Assembly: GCA_050084985.1 (NCBI GenBank)
Contig: JBITNC010000001.1
Location: 18,042,001 to 18,106,000 of the forward strand
Reading direction: 5' to 3'
Source of the DNA: Nageia nagi
Taxonomy: Eukaryota; Pinophyta
DNA: 64,000 bases
Shown one piece after another: positions 43,326 to 57,760 of the stretch. The stretch's first letter is position 1. Each line of letters opens with the position of its first letter. Made by a program: the position numbers and the translations under genes. The notes below the pieces were generated by a model. The model searched no databases. It worked only from the letters and a program-made list of their open reading frames with translations, and had not been told where the DNA came from.

Positions 43326-46318
43326 TGTTTTAATTACATAATGCATTGAGAGTGGGGATGAATCAGTGTATTATAATTTAAAAACTCAACTGGTCAACTA
43401 ATAAAACTAAATTCATGTAAGATAAGAAATGAAATAAACCAAAGTATAGTAAGCACATCAAGAGAGCATCACACAATGTAAGATGTAACGAGGTTCACCA
43501 ATATGACTACATCCTCAAATTGGATTGCTTGGATCATGGTCCAAATTGAACCATTACAAAGCACCAAATTTACAATCATTTATCGACACCAAATAGAAGG
43601 ACAATCAATCCATTTGCTTTACCATCATCCATTGGAAGGAGCACCAACCGCTATTTTACTAGCACCAACTAGAAGAGGCACCAACCCTTAAGTTTTGTAG
43701 TACCAACTACAAGGAGCATCAACCCCTAAGCTAAGCACCATGTTGCACTTCAAACCTCAGTCATTAGTTTGATATATAAATATGCCTTTATTATTTAAAA
43801 ATCTTTATCTGATTTATAGCTCATTCAACTTCACTCTTGGCTACCTTTGTTTGAATCTTGCACTCAATCTTCATAGCCAATCCATTACCATCTTTATCAT
43901 TCTATCAATGTATAATCTTCACTAAAATCTCACTCTAACACATTCTTTGTTCTATTTTTCCTCTTCAACATTCACATGCATGAACACTACACCTTGTTTA
44001 TTTTTCATTCAAACATACTCATTGCATCTCCTTCACTCTACTACACCTCGATTAATAATAGCAACTACAAGAGCTTTAAAATTTTCTTATACTTTTATTG
44101 ATCTGCTATCTCTTACAAATACATGCTACTCTCATCCGTATACACCACACACATATCTTCATCAATTACTCATTCATGTAACTATATTTTCAATCATAGA
44201 TACTATATCATTCTCCTCTATGCCTTCTCATCTTTTCATTTTTGCTCTCCTTCTACATGCATTGCATTATGTAACTCTCCTTTCTTTAACTTACTCCCTA
44301 TTCTTCTTTAGCTGCTCAACAAGTCATTCACACCATACTATTACCATCAAAGTATTTTCAACTTATTTACAATGAAATCCACCCTGCTAGTCTATTACTC
44401 TTACTTCATCTTCCTTTTTCTCTTTACTACCTTCTTAACAGAACCAACAAATAATCTCACAATCACATTTTAACATTTTTACTTGGATATTCCAAAATAA
44501 TTCTTGCTGATCATGCTTAATTGTGATTGTCCTCAACCATATTTTCTAGTTACTTTCTTAAAATAATCACCACTCCCTAGTTATTTTTATAAGGTTTTAA
44601 TTAATTGCTTTTAATATTTCTTTCATAAACCACTCTTGATCAATAATTTTATTCATGGTGATCATTCAATTACAACCTCTTCACTTTCAGTTACAAAAGT
44701 AATAAATATAAGAAAATCCCATACATTGAAGCTACTTTAAATTTTGATACAAGTGTCCAAATGCAATAAATTTTGATACAAAAATAATAAACATAAGAAA
44801 GTCCCATACATTGAAGCTGCTATAAATTTTGATACAAGTTTCCACCATTGAATAGATTATTTTTGATAGATATGCATCGAGTGGTCATACGATCCCTTTT
44901 TCCTCAAATATGAACATTTGATAGTTATTTTCATAATTATTGCAAAAAATGAGTCATAAATGCCCAAAACAAATTATGGGATAATCACACTTAATTTATC
45001 CTCTATGTGCATAATCAAACTTATTTTATCCTTTATGTTTTTTACACCCAACAAACTTTGTTAATGGTCAACAAACTTCGTTGATGCCCGATAAGGTATG
45101 CATAAACGCCCAAACCATATTGGATAATCACACTTAGTTTATCATATACATTTTTAACATCATAAGTGCTTTATTTTGAACCCTAAAATTTTTTTATGAG
45201 ACCTAACTAACATTTTTATGCTCGATTATAAGCATTTTTGACATATTTTAATAGACTACTTTATTTAGTAGTTAATTTTTCAACAAAGGTAGTCATGCAT
45301 ATACTCGTTGGAAAGATTATTTCAATAAATATCTAATAAATAAGAAATAAAATTAATTTGAATCATGTAATAAGAGTTATAGCTCTCCAAATATTACTAA
45401 TATTTTTTCTATGATAAATTCTTACCATCATAGCTCCACTTTGCATTGTCAGACTCTTCCTTCCATTGTCAGAATTTACCTTTTATTCTCAGAATTCATT
45501 GGCTATTATCGACCTTCACCTTACATTGTTGGATATCACTTTACATTATCAACCTTAACCCTACATTTTCAAACATCACTTTGCATTATTAGGCTTCATA
45601 TTTTCTCTACCATTTTACCTTCTTTGCTATGGTGTGTTGACAATAACTCTGCTATAGTGTGTTGACAACAATGATAAACTCTTGCTTAACAATTTGACCA
45701 TATCATCATTTTTGAACAACACCTAGAAAATACATGGTATTACTTGATACTACATGTATTCAATTTTTGGTAATTCTTAACAGCATATTAACAGTTAACA
45801 ACATTAAAGCTTTCATGCCTAGTAACATTCAACACAATTGTATTAGCATAAAACATTCATCCTTTACACTGTGTTATGAATTTTTCTTTTAATATTCTCA
45901 CAAACCTATAATATGAATTCCTTAAACTTAACATTAACATGATGTGAATATTATCCTTTTTGTAAGATCATGTCCCCCAAAAATAACACCCTGCATGACC
46001 TAACAGTGTATATTTTCACTATTAGCACTCCATGACTTCTTGACTTATTCTTCATGTTATTTTCCAAATATTATATAGCTGAAATTTTTATAACTAGCAT
46101 GTGCATAATCATATTTGCATTTGATATTATTCCATTTAATAACCTTTGCCATAACCATGTTCTCATTTGACAGACCTTCATAGGAACCTACACTCTTCAA
46201 CTTTATGATAGAAACACTTAATCTGATAGTATGAATTCATAGTTACCTTTGACATTATATCAAGATTTTCTCTATGACAACAATATCCTTTAACAACAAT
46301 GACAACACCATAGTTCAA
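43326..46318 (-). repeat. Solo LTR, about 3 kb, of a copia-like family
   Basis: Matches the 5' LTR at 52762-55714 over its full length. Perfect candidate target duplication CAATT (43321-43325, 46319-46323), although the right end lacks the canonical CA. It has three internal repetitive blocks: a unit around AGCACCAACTAGAAGGAGCA (43600-43740); GATAATCACACTTA-type units (44975-45150); and a TTACATTGTCAG-type unit of about 27 bp (45428-45605). Gypsy sequence lies on both sides, in the order expected for a single interrupted element. Confidence 0.75.
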
Positions 46319-48240
46319 CAATTTTAATAGAGTTAGGAACATTAAAAAATGGAGCTCTCATAAATGCAAAAGAGATAAGGAAGCTATATATAAAAATAGA
46401 AGAAATCAATTAATATGGTGGAAGCACCAACATTGATTAGATCTACCACTCAAATGGAGTGTAATTTCACCTTCTCAATTCAACCAAGGATAATTTTTGT
46501 ATATCTTTTAAAAAGAGGTTTGTTGAATCCCCTGGAGAGGATACCACTAGATGATAATGTGGAATTTAATAATAAGGACTAGTGTTGTGCATACCATCAA
46601 AGAAAAATCACTCTAAGAATCAGTGTAAGAACTTGAAGGGTATAATTTTGGAGCTGATTTCAAAAGAAAAATATGAAGATCCAAGAGCCAAAAAGAATGG
46701 AAAATATCGATAAATAGTTTGTAAATATTATTTTCATTGATGAGGAGATTTGTGTCAACATTAAAAGAGGACACCCTAAGCTAGTAACAAATCCAGTTAC
46801 ATAAGAATAATTATTCCACCATATCCAAGAGCATATAATATATTAGAGCAATTAGAAAATACACAAGCGAACATTAGTTTATATGAGCTTATTCACAATT
46901 CCAAACCACCATAGGATGTATTATATAATGCTTTCAAAAGAGAATAAGTTTCTACAAATTTAGCTACCTCTACATTTTTAAAAGTAGTTGATGTAATGTC
47001 ATGAATTTTGATCAAAGTGAGTTTCCAAAATAAACTAAAATTGATGAATATTTAGCTCTTTATATTACACTATGTATATTATAAGGGTATCAAATTAAGA
47101 GGTCTTTGGTTAATCTTAGATCTGATGTAAACATTTACTCTTATAAATTCTTATAATATTTAGAGGAGAAAAGAGTATAAATTCCCCCCTCTGTAAATTC
47201 CCCATCTAAGTGTCCAAATGGGCTCTTGGGATAGTTACATTGCCTATATAAGTTAGTCCTAAGATCTTACAAACTCCAATTCATGTCATAAATGGAAAGT
47301 TGACATATACTTTGTTACTAATAAGGTATTGAATCCATGTTATGAGGGGTTTTACTTCAATATTGCATAGGTATTTGAAATTTGAACATAAAGGATAATT
47401 GCATATAATTGGAGGTTATCAACAACCATATGATTTTTGTAATCTTGATGATTTAGAGCTAGATGTTGTTGATGTTCTTCACATAGAAGTTGATTTGTTT
47501 ATATTATATATTGAGAAGAGTAAATCATTTTAAAAAAAGATAGAAGAATATGTTTATTTCATCAAATGTGAATTGATACATATATAATTAAAGATACAAA
47601 TCCAATGGTGTTTATAAAAACTTTGGGCCATCCCAAATATGCACAAGATTCATACCATCGATGAAGTCTAAATTTTTAGTCACAATTCCAAAATTGTACC
47701 TCTGATAGATAGATAGAAAATACCTCTCAAGAATTTATTATGGTGCTATAAAAAAAGATAAAAATTAGTAAAAATGCAAAACAGAGATCAGGTAAGACAA
47801 ATACACCATTGCTCAAAAGTCCTTTTGTTGAGAAATATAATTATTAAGGAGGAGGTTTGGGAAAATTTGAAGAAAGCATAAAAAAATATTTCTAAAAGTA
47901 CAAAAGACCCAAAGAGTAGGGTAGGATTAGGATTTCGATCATCATAAGAAGAAGATATGTTAGATTGTGCAAAATTATTCAAGGAATGTAATGTAATTGA
48001 AGCATTCAATAACATAATGAGATTGATGAGGAAATATGGGTATATAATGAAGCTCAGTTTGAATTTTATTATTTCAATGTTGCAAATGACATATTAGAGT
48101 TTTTGGGAGTAAGATTAAAATTACCAAATTCTAGCATCAAGAGACAAAGAGGTTACACTTTCAATCAACATGGATACTTTGGAAAATTAGAGAAATATTG
48201 TAATATGGACCAGGCTTAAGAGGACAAAGATCTAGATCAA
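46319..48240 (+). pseudogene. Gypsy gag C-terminus, protease and start of pol (copy 1)
   Basis: In order on the plus strand: CAYHQ (46589 on) followed by decayed NLKG(I)ILELISKEKYEDP, the gypsy gag end with its Cys-x-x-His; then at about 47310-47400 RYWIHVMRGFTSILHRYLKF, the protease end (Leu-Gly-Arg-Pro-Trp-Ile-His in the family). Then come HIIGGYQQPYDF, LDDLELDVVDV, and a G-patch-like VGLGFRSS near 47920. It stops at 48240 before the RT. Nearly all blocks are repeated at 55715-57545. Confidence 0.8.
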
Positions 48241-48256
48241 GATGATATTCCACTTT

Positions 48257-48985
48257 CAATCATATTTTCTTTGCCATTTTACCTTCTTTGTTATGGTGTG
48301 TTGATAATAACTCTACTATAGTATGTTGAAAATAATGACAAATTCTTGCTCAATAAATCCAACCATGTCATCAATTCTCAATAAAACCTAGAAAACACTC
48401 GATACTACCTGACCATGCATGTCTTCAATATCTAATAACTATTGGTAACATATTAACAATTAACAATGTTAAAGCTTTCATGCTCGACAACATTCAACAT
48501 AACTATATTAGCATCCAATATTCATCCTTTACATTGCGTTATGAATTTTTATTTTAATCTTCTTACAAATGTATGGTGTGGATGCCTTAAACTTAGCATT
48601 AGCATGGTATGAACATTGTCGTTCCTGTAAGATCATATCCCTTGATAGTAAAAAAAATAACACCTTTCATGACCCAACACTATATGTTTTCACTACTAAT
48701 ACTTCATAACTTCATGGCTTGTTCTTCATGTTATTTTCATGACATTTTATGGTTACACTTCTGACAACTAGCATGTGTACAATCAAATCTACATTTGATA
48801 TTATCCCATCTTGATAATGTTTATCATAACTATGTTCTCATCTGATAAACCTCCAAAGAAACTTGTACTCTTCAACTTTATGATAGTAATATTTACTTTG
48901 ACAGTATGGCTTCATATTTACCTTTAATATTGTAGATATATTGTATCTATGACAACAATATACTTTCAAAATAATGATAATACCA
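48257..48985 (-). repeat. Partial 3' LTR of the copia-like element (copy 2)
   Basis: Begins abruptly with CATATTTTCTTTGCCATTTT, corresponding to 45597 in the solo LTR. It follows that LTR to about its right end (ATACCATAG). The first three quarters of the LTR are missing, which marks the join of the tandem duplication. Confidence 0.7.
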
Positions 48986-50860
48986 TAGGTAAACATTCTC
49001 ACCCTTTGGCATTGTTGTTAAAGCTTCGATCATGTTCCTCTCTCCTTGTTTTAATGAACAATGTCAAAGGTGTATGATTTGACCATGAGGGCACTACATG
49101 ACTATAGGTTCTTCAATTCAAATCATCAATATTTTTCACATCAATATATGCATCTTCAACAATAACACAATTCCATATGAAGCAATAACATCATCATGAA
49201 AACATAAGAACATGTGCATATAATAATATTTACCATAAGCACTTCAACATCTCTTATCAGTGAATCCACCATGAGAATACCAATGGTAGAAAAAGAGACA
49301 TAAGTTTTCAGGAAATGCAAGCAAGAACAACATTCTACAATCTTATCTCCCTATATTCATTAATAATGATAGATGAAATTTTTTCCTATAAAATCATATA
49401 CTATACCACTTCTTAATAGTAAGGAGCATGCAACCAACACAACAATAGTATTATGTGTAAGTACAAAAGTTATAATACATAACATTATGATAACACTAAT
49501 AACAAGATAACTTCTTTGTAAGAAAAACCACTTCAAAATGGAACATTAACTACTGTTATGAAACCAACTTAGAAAGATAACTCAATATCCATTATGATTG
49601 AGTAGAACCAATTGTATCAAACACCATGAGTGATACCCATAACACATAGGCTTGAAACCATGCATACCATCTAATTCTTTGACAATACATCAAGCCTATA
49701 ATGAGTAATAATACCATCCATATTCAAGACAATTCCATCAAAAACAACATGGGTAACTTGAGCACAAAGCATCATAAAATTCAAGTAGACCATAACCAAA
49801 ATGTATTTTGTCTCATCATCAGTAACTTAGGAATATTTAGCAGTAAGAGTATAAATAATAGTAACATCAAGTTATTGGCATGATTATTATCATATAGTAA
49901 CACATAAACATGAAAACTACATAAAAACTCTTCTACTATAGCAACAAATACTAATTCCTTAAGAAAATATTATTGTTAACTCTTTGTCAACTCCCCCTAA
50001 GTCACACCATCCATAAAGTCAGTCACATAAGAGCAGAAAAATAAGATAATAAGTAATTTCTTTCCTTGAGAATGCGATTCTAATAAGCTCTATTTAATAA
50101 TTCTGTAGCAACATTACATAAACATAACAACTTATAATACCATGATCCCAATGCAATATTACATCCAAATAATGATAGCGCCATGCTTTTACTCAATGCC
50201 TTCTCCTTTCCATAGGTACTCTATGAAGAGTGCACTCTCCTCTCTTCATACAAATAAACCATGATTGAATGTACACCATCCTTAGTGTAGTAGTAGAAAC
50301 ATAAAAAAAATAACTTCCTACTACATGCTCATCCTTATTATTTTAATAACAACATATATAGGAACAATATGACAACAACAATAAGAGCATCATTATGACA
50401 CCATGAAAATTAGTATTACCAGCATAAACCTTGCATATTCTTTCAACATCACTTAACATCATTAATATTATATCATCTTTAACATCAAATTACCAATGAT
50501 AACTCCATTACCCATGGTGTGTTCACAATAGTTACAATCTTTAATAATGACAACACATTCACATTGATCTAACCAATCAACACTAAACACTTGCATCAAA
50601 GTTCCAATGACAACTCCATTACATATGGTGTGTGCACAATAGTGATAATATTCAATAATGAAAACACATTCACATTGATATAAACAACCAACACTATACA
50701 CTTGCATCCTATTAAAAAATGGAAAGCATTTACTTCCCCTTACTTTTTGCTCACCATCCTCAAGTAACCATTATGAGATCATTTTACATTTGTAGGAGCT
50801 TTAACATATACTTTAATAGCTCCCCCTAAGGATGTGCTACCATTGACCTTATTAATGGTA
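48986..50860 (-). other. Internal region of the copia-like element without recognised genes
   Basis: Should hold pol, but I find no integrase, RT or RNase H motif in any frame. It contains the 110-bp tandem duplication (50484-50706). Either the element is non-autonomous or pol has been replaced. Confidence 0.5.
50484..50706 (-). repeat. Two-copy tandem repeat of about 111 bp
   Basis: Units start at 50484 and 50594 and share about 80-85% identity by eye. The second unit keeps the minus-strand frame open through both copies, giving two related 37-residue units (SVGCLYQCECVFII and SVDWLDQCECVVII are corresponding parts). Whether this was ever translated is unknown. Confidence 0.7.
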
Positions 50861-50869
50861 TGGAAGTAT

Positions 50870-52740
50870 GCTAAATCCTAGCTTTTACTACCATATTTTA
50901 GTTGTCTTCATCTGTCCAAGGAGAAAGATTTCATTTTCTTATTTCTTTCTCAAGACCTTCTTGCTCTCGAGTATGGATTATTCATTTATCTTCTCTTCTT
51001 CAAAATTTGAAGAATTTTTTTTTGGGGCTTGTATCTTATGCATTCTTGATGGAAGATTATTCTCCATTCCTTGATGCACATGGTAATTTCTTCTTTATCT
51101 CTACTGCATTCTTTGTGGTTGATAAAATCTGTTATCTTTCCACCTATAGGATGCAAAGATGTTTCTAGAAAATCTTGCTATATGCCCATGATTGTTGCAT
51201 TTAAAATATCTTACATCATAATCAATTTGATAAGCATATAAATTTCTACCAATATGACTCTTTGGTCTAATATTTTATTTGCAATTAGCTACTCTATGAG
51301 TATATCAGTTGCATCTAAATCATCTAACATTATCATTTAGCATAAATTTAAATGAGCTTTTTCTGATAGAGTTTCTATGCATTACATTTGACATACATCT
51401 TATTGCCTTATGTCCATATTGATTGCATTTAAAAAAATAACCATAAAATACATTATCATAGAGAGGGTGAGATGGAAAAGACCTATTTTGCTAATGTTGA
51501 CTTGATGTAGATATTCTTTGGTAGCTTATTTGGTATTATTTCCAACTTGATTATTGGTGTTGATGTGTTGTAGTCCTTCCTTGATATCTTCTCTAATGTG
51601 CTCCTTCAATGATTTTATCTTTATATTTTATTCTCTCATTATCCAATCTTATGTGCTTCCACTGATTATTTTCCTTCGTATGCTTTGCTCCTTTTTCTTT
51701 TGTAAGAAGTTTCTATGATTTAGCTTCATACCTATTTTTCTTTTCTCTCATAACATTGAAACTCTTCTTCTCTACATCTTTAGAGGATGAAGGTTATTTT
51801 CCATCATATCCAAGATCAAATCTTATATTGGGGTCTCTTTGTTTTCTCAACATATCATCCAACAACTCAGAGCTCTTCTCAAACTTGAGGCTTGTAGTAA
51901 CTTTAGATTGGCTTCATCTAGTTACTTCCTCAATGAAACAATCTCTTCTTCAAGTTTGTAATTGGCATCCTCTTTCTCCTTAGTTTGCAATTTGAGGGCT
52001 TCTTCAATTCTTCTAGCTTCTTCCACTTGAAGCTTTAGATATTTAATTATTTTATTTTCTATCTTTTCATGCTTACTGCATTGTTCCACATGTAATATTA
52101 ATACTTCCTTCATCATTTGAGTTGTTTCAATTTTCTTCCTTAGCCCAACAAGCTTTTCTACAAGTTTACTATCTACTTGAGCATTATAATTTAATTATGA
52201 TTTTAGAGCATCTTAAATCTTCTTAGATTTTTTAATTTGTAGACATAAATCTTTAATAGTTTTATCAATTTTATCAATCTACATTCTCCAGCATTCAAGT
52301 TCTTTATCTGGTGTGCTACATGCTTTAACATTGTTATTAACTTGTGCTCTCAATTCTTCTTTGATATTCTTAGCCTTTTGAATCTATATTGAAAGGTATT
52401 CAATCATGTTACCATTTTCTTCCCCTTTCTTAGACATTCTTCTATTCTTCCTTCTTTTATTATCCAATTCATTTAAGGAAGATATGAGTTCTACTTCAAG
52501 ATCGACTACTGCTTCTATCTCTTCAACTTCAAAATCTTGCATGATGTCAAATTTGTATTCTTTATCTTCTATGGAGGATATTACACTTAATTCTTCTTTT
52601 ATATCTATAGCCATAGACATGAGTTCATATTTGCATTCTTTTGGTTGCGCTTGAGTTGATTAAGGTGCCTTCATAGATCCTTTTCTCTCCCCATTATGTA
52701 ATAAATCAAGATCTACCCTAGCTGATTAAGCCTAACTTGG
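50870..52740 (-). pseudogene. Copia-type gag C-terminal half with several zinc knuckles
   Basis: Minus strand from 52620: an acidic, then basic region (IMQDFEVEEIEAVVDLEVEL, RRKNRRMSKK); a coiled-coil stretch 52116-51922 (LQVEEARRIEEALKLQ, LEEEIVSLRK); and a series of knuckles at 51440-51180 reading FKCNQYGHKAIRC, FRCN-stop-YTHRVANC and FKCNNHGHIARF. Such multiple-knuckle gag proteins occur in some plant copia lineages. The usual N-terminal UBN2 half is missing: coding starts right after the primer site. Several stops. Confidence 0.7.
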
Positions 52741-52747
52741 GAACTTG

Positions 52748-52759
52748 GCTCTAATACCA
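52748..52759 (-). promoter_or_regulatory. Primer-binding site of the copia-like element
   Basis: Minus strand TGGTATTAGAGC, the initiator-Met tRNA complement with one C-to-T change, two bases from the LTR. It sets the strand of the element. Confidence 0.85.
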
Positions 52760-52761
52760 AT

Positions 52762-55714
52762 TGTTAGTCACATAATGAAAATGATAGGGGGATGAATTGA
52801 TGTATTATAATTTAAAAACTTAATTGCATAATTCATAAAACTTAAATAATGAGAGATAAGAATTGAAATCAACCAAAGTAAAGTAAGCACATAAAGAGAG
52901 CATCACATAATACAAGATGTAATGAGGTTTACCAATATGGCTATACACTTGGATAAGATTGCTTAGATCATGTACAAATATAACCATTGAAAAGTACTAA
53001 GTTTATAATCATTTACCAACACCAAATGAAAGGAGCATCAATCCCTTTACTTTATCAGCACCCACTGGAAGGAGCATCATCCTCTACTTTACCAACACCA
53101 GCTAGAAGGAGCACCAACCCCTAAGTTTTGCAACACTAAATGCATAGAGCATCAACACCTAAGCCAAGCACCAACTTGGATTTCAAAGCTTAACCACTAG
53201 TTTGAAATATAAATATGCCTTTGCTATTCCTAGATCATTATCTAATCTACAACTCATTAAACTTCACTCTTGACTACCTCTATTTGAATATTGCACACAA
53301 TATCAATATCCAATCCATTGCTATCTTTTTCATTCTATCATTGTATAATCTTCATTAGCATCTCAATCTAACACATTCTCTATTCTATTTTTTCACTTTA
53401 ACAGTCACACTCATGGAGACTACAACTTGTTCAATTGTCATTCAAACATACTCATTGCATCTCCTTCACTCTATTACACTTCGATTCATAATAGCAACTA
53501 CAATAGCTTTAGATTTTCTTATACTTTTATTACTTTGCTATCTCTTACAAATACCTTCTACTCTCATTCATATACACCATACACATATATTCATTAGTTA
53601 ATCATTCATGTAATTGTATTTTCAATCACAAATACTGTATCATTCTCCTCTATGCCTTCTTATCTTTTTACTACTACTCTCTTTCTATATGCATTACATT
53701 CTGCAACCCTCCTTTTTTTGACTTACTCTCCATTCTTCTTCAGCTAATAAATAAGTCATTCACACCATATTACTACTATTAAAGTATTTTTAACTTATTT
53801 ACAATGGCATACTCCCTACTGGCCTGTTACTCTCACTTCATCTTCCTTATGCTCTCTACTACCTTCTTAACAAAACCAACAACTAATCTCATAATCACAT
53901 TTCAACATTTTTACTTAGCTAGTTGAAAATAATTCTTGATGATCATTATGCTAAGTTGCAACTATCCCCAACCATATTTTTCAATTACTTTCTTGAAATA
54001 ATCACCACTCCATAGTTATTTTTGTTAGGTTACACATAATTTCTTTTTCTATTTTATCCATAAACCATTCTTGATCAATAATTTTGTTCATGGTGGTCAT
54101 TTAGTTACAAACTCTTCACTTTAAATCACAAAAATAATAAACACAATCAATTCCCATACATTTAAGCATCTATAACTTTTGATAAAGGTGTACAAATGCA
54201 ATAAAACTCCACCATTGGATAGATTATGTCTGGTAGATGCAAATCAAGTGGTCATATATCCCTTTTGCCTAAAAAATAAACATTTGGCAGTCATTTTTGT
54301 AACTACTGCAGAAAATAAAAGTCATAAACACCCAAAACAAATTATAGGATAATTGCACTTCATTTATCCTCTATTTGGATAATCAAACTTAGTTTATCCT
54401 TAACATTTTTAACACCCAACAAACTTTGTTGATGGTTGACAAACTTCATTGATGCCCGACAAGGTGTGTATAAATGCCCAAAACATGTTGGATAATCAAA
54501 CTTAGTTTATCATATAATTTTTTACCTTGTAAGTGCTTTATTTTGATCCCCAAAAAATGTTTATGATTCTTGAATAACCTTTTTTAGCCCCAACAAACAT
54601 TTTTTATGCCCAATAAGCATTTTTGACATATTTTAGTACACTACTTTGTTTGCTAGGAAATTTTACGATAAAGGTGGGCATGCATATACTTGTTGGAAAG
54701 CTTATTTCGATAAATATAAAATAAATAAAAAACAAATTAATTTGAAATACATACTGAGATTTATATCTCTCCAAATATGATTGATCCCTTTTCTATGATA
54801 AATTCTTACCATCACAACTCCACTTTGCATTGTAAGACTCTTCCTTCCATTGTCAAACTTTACCTTTTATTATCAGAATTTAGTTGCTATTATTGGCCTT
54901 CACCTTACATTATTTGATATCACTTTATATTATTAGCCCTCACTCTGCATTGTCAAACATAACTTTTCATTTTCAAGCTTCATATTTTCTCTACAATTTT
55001 ACCTTCTTTGCTATGGTGTGTTGACAATAACTCTACTATAATGTGTTGACAATAATGATATAAAACTCTTGATCAATACATATAACCATGTCATAAATTA
55101 TTATTAATACCTAAAAAATACTCAATACTACTCAACACTACATGTATTCAATATTCGGTAACTCTTGGTAGCATATTAATAGTTAACAACATTAAAGCTT
55201 TCATTCCTAGTAACATTCAATACACCTATATTAGCATACAAAATTCATCCTTTACATAGTGTTATAAATTTTCCTATTAACATTCTCACAAACATATGGT
55301 GTGGATGCCTTAAACTTAGCATTAGCATGATGTGAACATTATCCTTCCTATGAGGTCATATTCCCTGATAGTAAGAAAAATAACAGTCTGTATGACTTGA
55401 TACTATATGTTTTCACTATCGATACTCCATGACTTTATGGGTTGTTCTTCATGTTATTTATCCAACATTGTATAGCTACAATTCTAACAAATTGCATGTG
55501 CACAATAATATGTGCATTTAATATTATTCCATCCTGATAACCTTTGGCATAACTATGTTGTCATCCTACAAACCTCTATAGACACCTACACTCTTCAACT
55601 TTATGATAGCAACACTTAATTTGATAGTATAACTTCATAGGTACCTTTGAAATTGTAGCTGAATTGTCTTTATGAAAATAATTTTCTTAAACAACAATGA
55701 AAAAACCACGTGTC
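52762..55714 (-). repeat. 5' LTR, about 3 kb, of the copia-like element (copy 2)
   Basis: Plus-strand start TGTTAGTCACATAATG. Same internal repetitive blocks as the solo LTR (53010-53170, 54330-54510, 54818-54990). Right edge is judged from the candidate target duplication CAATA (55715-55719) and from where gypsy sequence begins. Confidence 0.75.
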
Positions 55715-57545
55715 AATAGTTTTGAAAGAGCTAGTAACATTAAAAAATGGAGCTATCACAAATGCAAAAGAGATAAGGAAGCTATATACTAAAAAGAGAA
55801 GAATCAATTAATATGGTGGAAGCACCAATATTGATTAGATATACCACTCAAAGGGATTATAAGTTAACCTTCTCAATTCAACCAAGGATAATTTTTGTAT
55901 ATCTTGTAAAAAGAGGTTTGTTGAAGCCCATGGAAAGGAGACCATTAGATGATAATGTGTAAGTTAATAATAAGGAGTAGTGTTTTGCATATCATAAAAT
56001 AAGGATCACTCTAAAACTTAGTGCAAGAACTTGAAGGGTGCAATTTTAGAGCTGATTGCAAAAGTAAAATATGAGATCCAAGAGCCAAAAATAATATAAA
56101 ATATTGATCAATAGTTTGCATATACAATTTCCATTAATGAGGAGATTTATGTCAACATTAGAAGAGTACATACCAAGCTAGTATCAAATCCAATTACATA
56201 AGAATTAGTATTCCACATATCCAAGAGCATATAATATGTTGGAGCAATTGGAAAATACACAAGCAAACATTAATTTATATGATCTTATTCAAAATTTCAA
56301 ACCACATAGAGATATGTTGTATAATGCTTTCAAAGGTGAATAAGTTTCTACAAATTTGGCTATCTCTACATTTTTAGAATTAGTTGACTCATGGAAATAA
56401 TGTAATGTCATAAAGTTTGATCAAAGTGAGTCTCCAAAATAAGCTGAAATAGATGAATATTTGGCTCTTTATATCACACTATGTATATTAGAAGGGTATG
56501 AAGTTAAGAGGTCTTTGATTAATCCTAGATCTAGTGTAAACATTTGTTCTTATAAATTATTGTAAAATAGTTGCATTTCCTATACAAGTTAGTTCTAAGA
56601 TCTTAAAAACTCCAATTCATTTCATAAATAGAAATTTGACATATAATTTGTTACTAGGAAGGCCTTGAATCTATGTTATGAGGGTTTTTCCTTCAATATT
56701 GCATAGGTATTTGAAATTTGAACATGAAGGATAATTGCATATAATTAAAGCTTATCAACAACCATATGAGTTTTCTAATCTTGATGATCTAGACCTAGAT
56801 GTTATTGATGTTCCTCACATGGAAGTTGATTTATTTAGATTACCTATTGAGGAGAGTAAATAAATTTTAAAAAATATAGAAGAACATGTTTATTTCATCA
56901 AATGTGACATGATACATATATAATTAAATATACGAATCCAATGTTGTTTGTAAAAACTTTGGATAATCCCAAATATGCACAAGATCCATTAATGAAGTAC
57001 AAATTTTTAGTCACAATTCCAACATTGTACCTTTGATAGATAGATAAAAAAATACCTCTCAAGAAGTTATTGTGATGCTATCAAAAAATATAGAAATTAG
57101 TTAAAGTGCAAACTAGAGATTAGGTAGGACAAATACATCATTGGTCAAAAGTCCTTTTATTGAGAAATATTTTGAGAAATATAATTGTTAAGGAGGAGGT
57201 TTGGGAAAATTTAAAGAAAGCATAAAAAAATATTTATAAAATTACAAAATACCTAAAGAGTAGGGTTGGATTAGGATTTTGGTCATCACAAGAAGAAGAT
57301 ATGTTAGATTATGCAAAATTATTCAAGGAATGTAATGTATGCATATCAATAATATAATGAGATTGATGAGGAAATGTGGGTATATAATAAAGCTCAATTG
57401 GAATTTGATTATTTCAATGTTAAAGATGATATATTAGAGTTCATGGGAGTAATATTAAAATTACCAAAGTCTAGTATCAAGAGATAAGGATGTTACTCTT
57501 TCAATCAACTTGGATAGTTTAAAAATTTAGAGAATATATTGTAAT
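55715..57545 (+). pseudogene. Gypsy gag C-terminus, protease and start of pol (copy 2)
   Basis: Parallel to 46319-48240 block by block: gag end (CKNLKGAILELIAKVKYEIQ at about 56025), protease end (56640-56720, VMRVFPSILHRYLKF-like), HIIKAYQQPYEF, LDDLDLDVIDVPHMEVDLFR and a G-patch-like region. It keeps a better-preserved Ile-Pro-His-Met stretch than copy 1. Cut at 57545 by a copia element; RT sequence resumes at 62413. Confidence 0.8.
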
Positions 57546-57748
57546 TATTAAAAATAATACATTAGATAATAATGGATACTTTAGGTATCTACATGTTTAA
57601 TAAATACATTAGTATTTATACTAATGTCTCGTATTTTAATATTAGGGTTTATGGGTAATTTTGTTATCTCTATGGGAATGTAACTCCCTCTCTATTGTAT
57701 TTAAACCCTTATCAATAATGGAATATCAATTCTATCTTCCTTCCAAAA
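57546..57748 (+). repeat. 5' LTR of the 203-bp copia element
   Basis: Starts TATTAAAAATAATAC and ends CCTTCCAAAA. A TATTTAAAC at 57699-57707 is a possible TATA box. Confidence 0.85.
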
Positions 57749-57760
57749 TGGTATTAGAGC

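Noticed and set aside
43947-44375. 142-codon Ser/Thr/His-rich frame in the 3-kb LTR
   Set aside because: The paired LTR breaks the frame, and the composition follows the local CAT/CTT-rich sequence.
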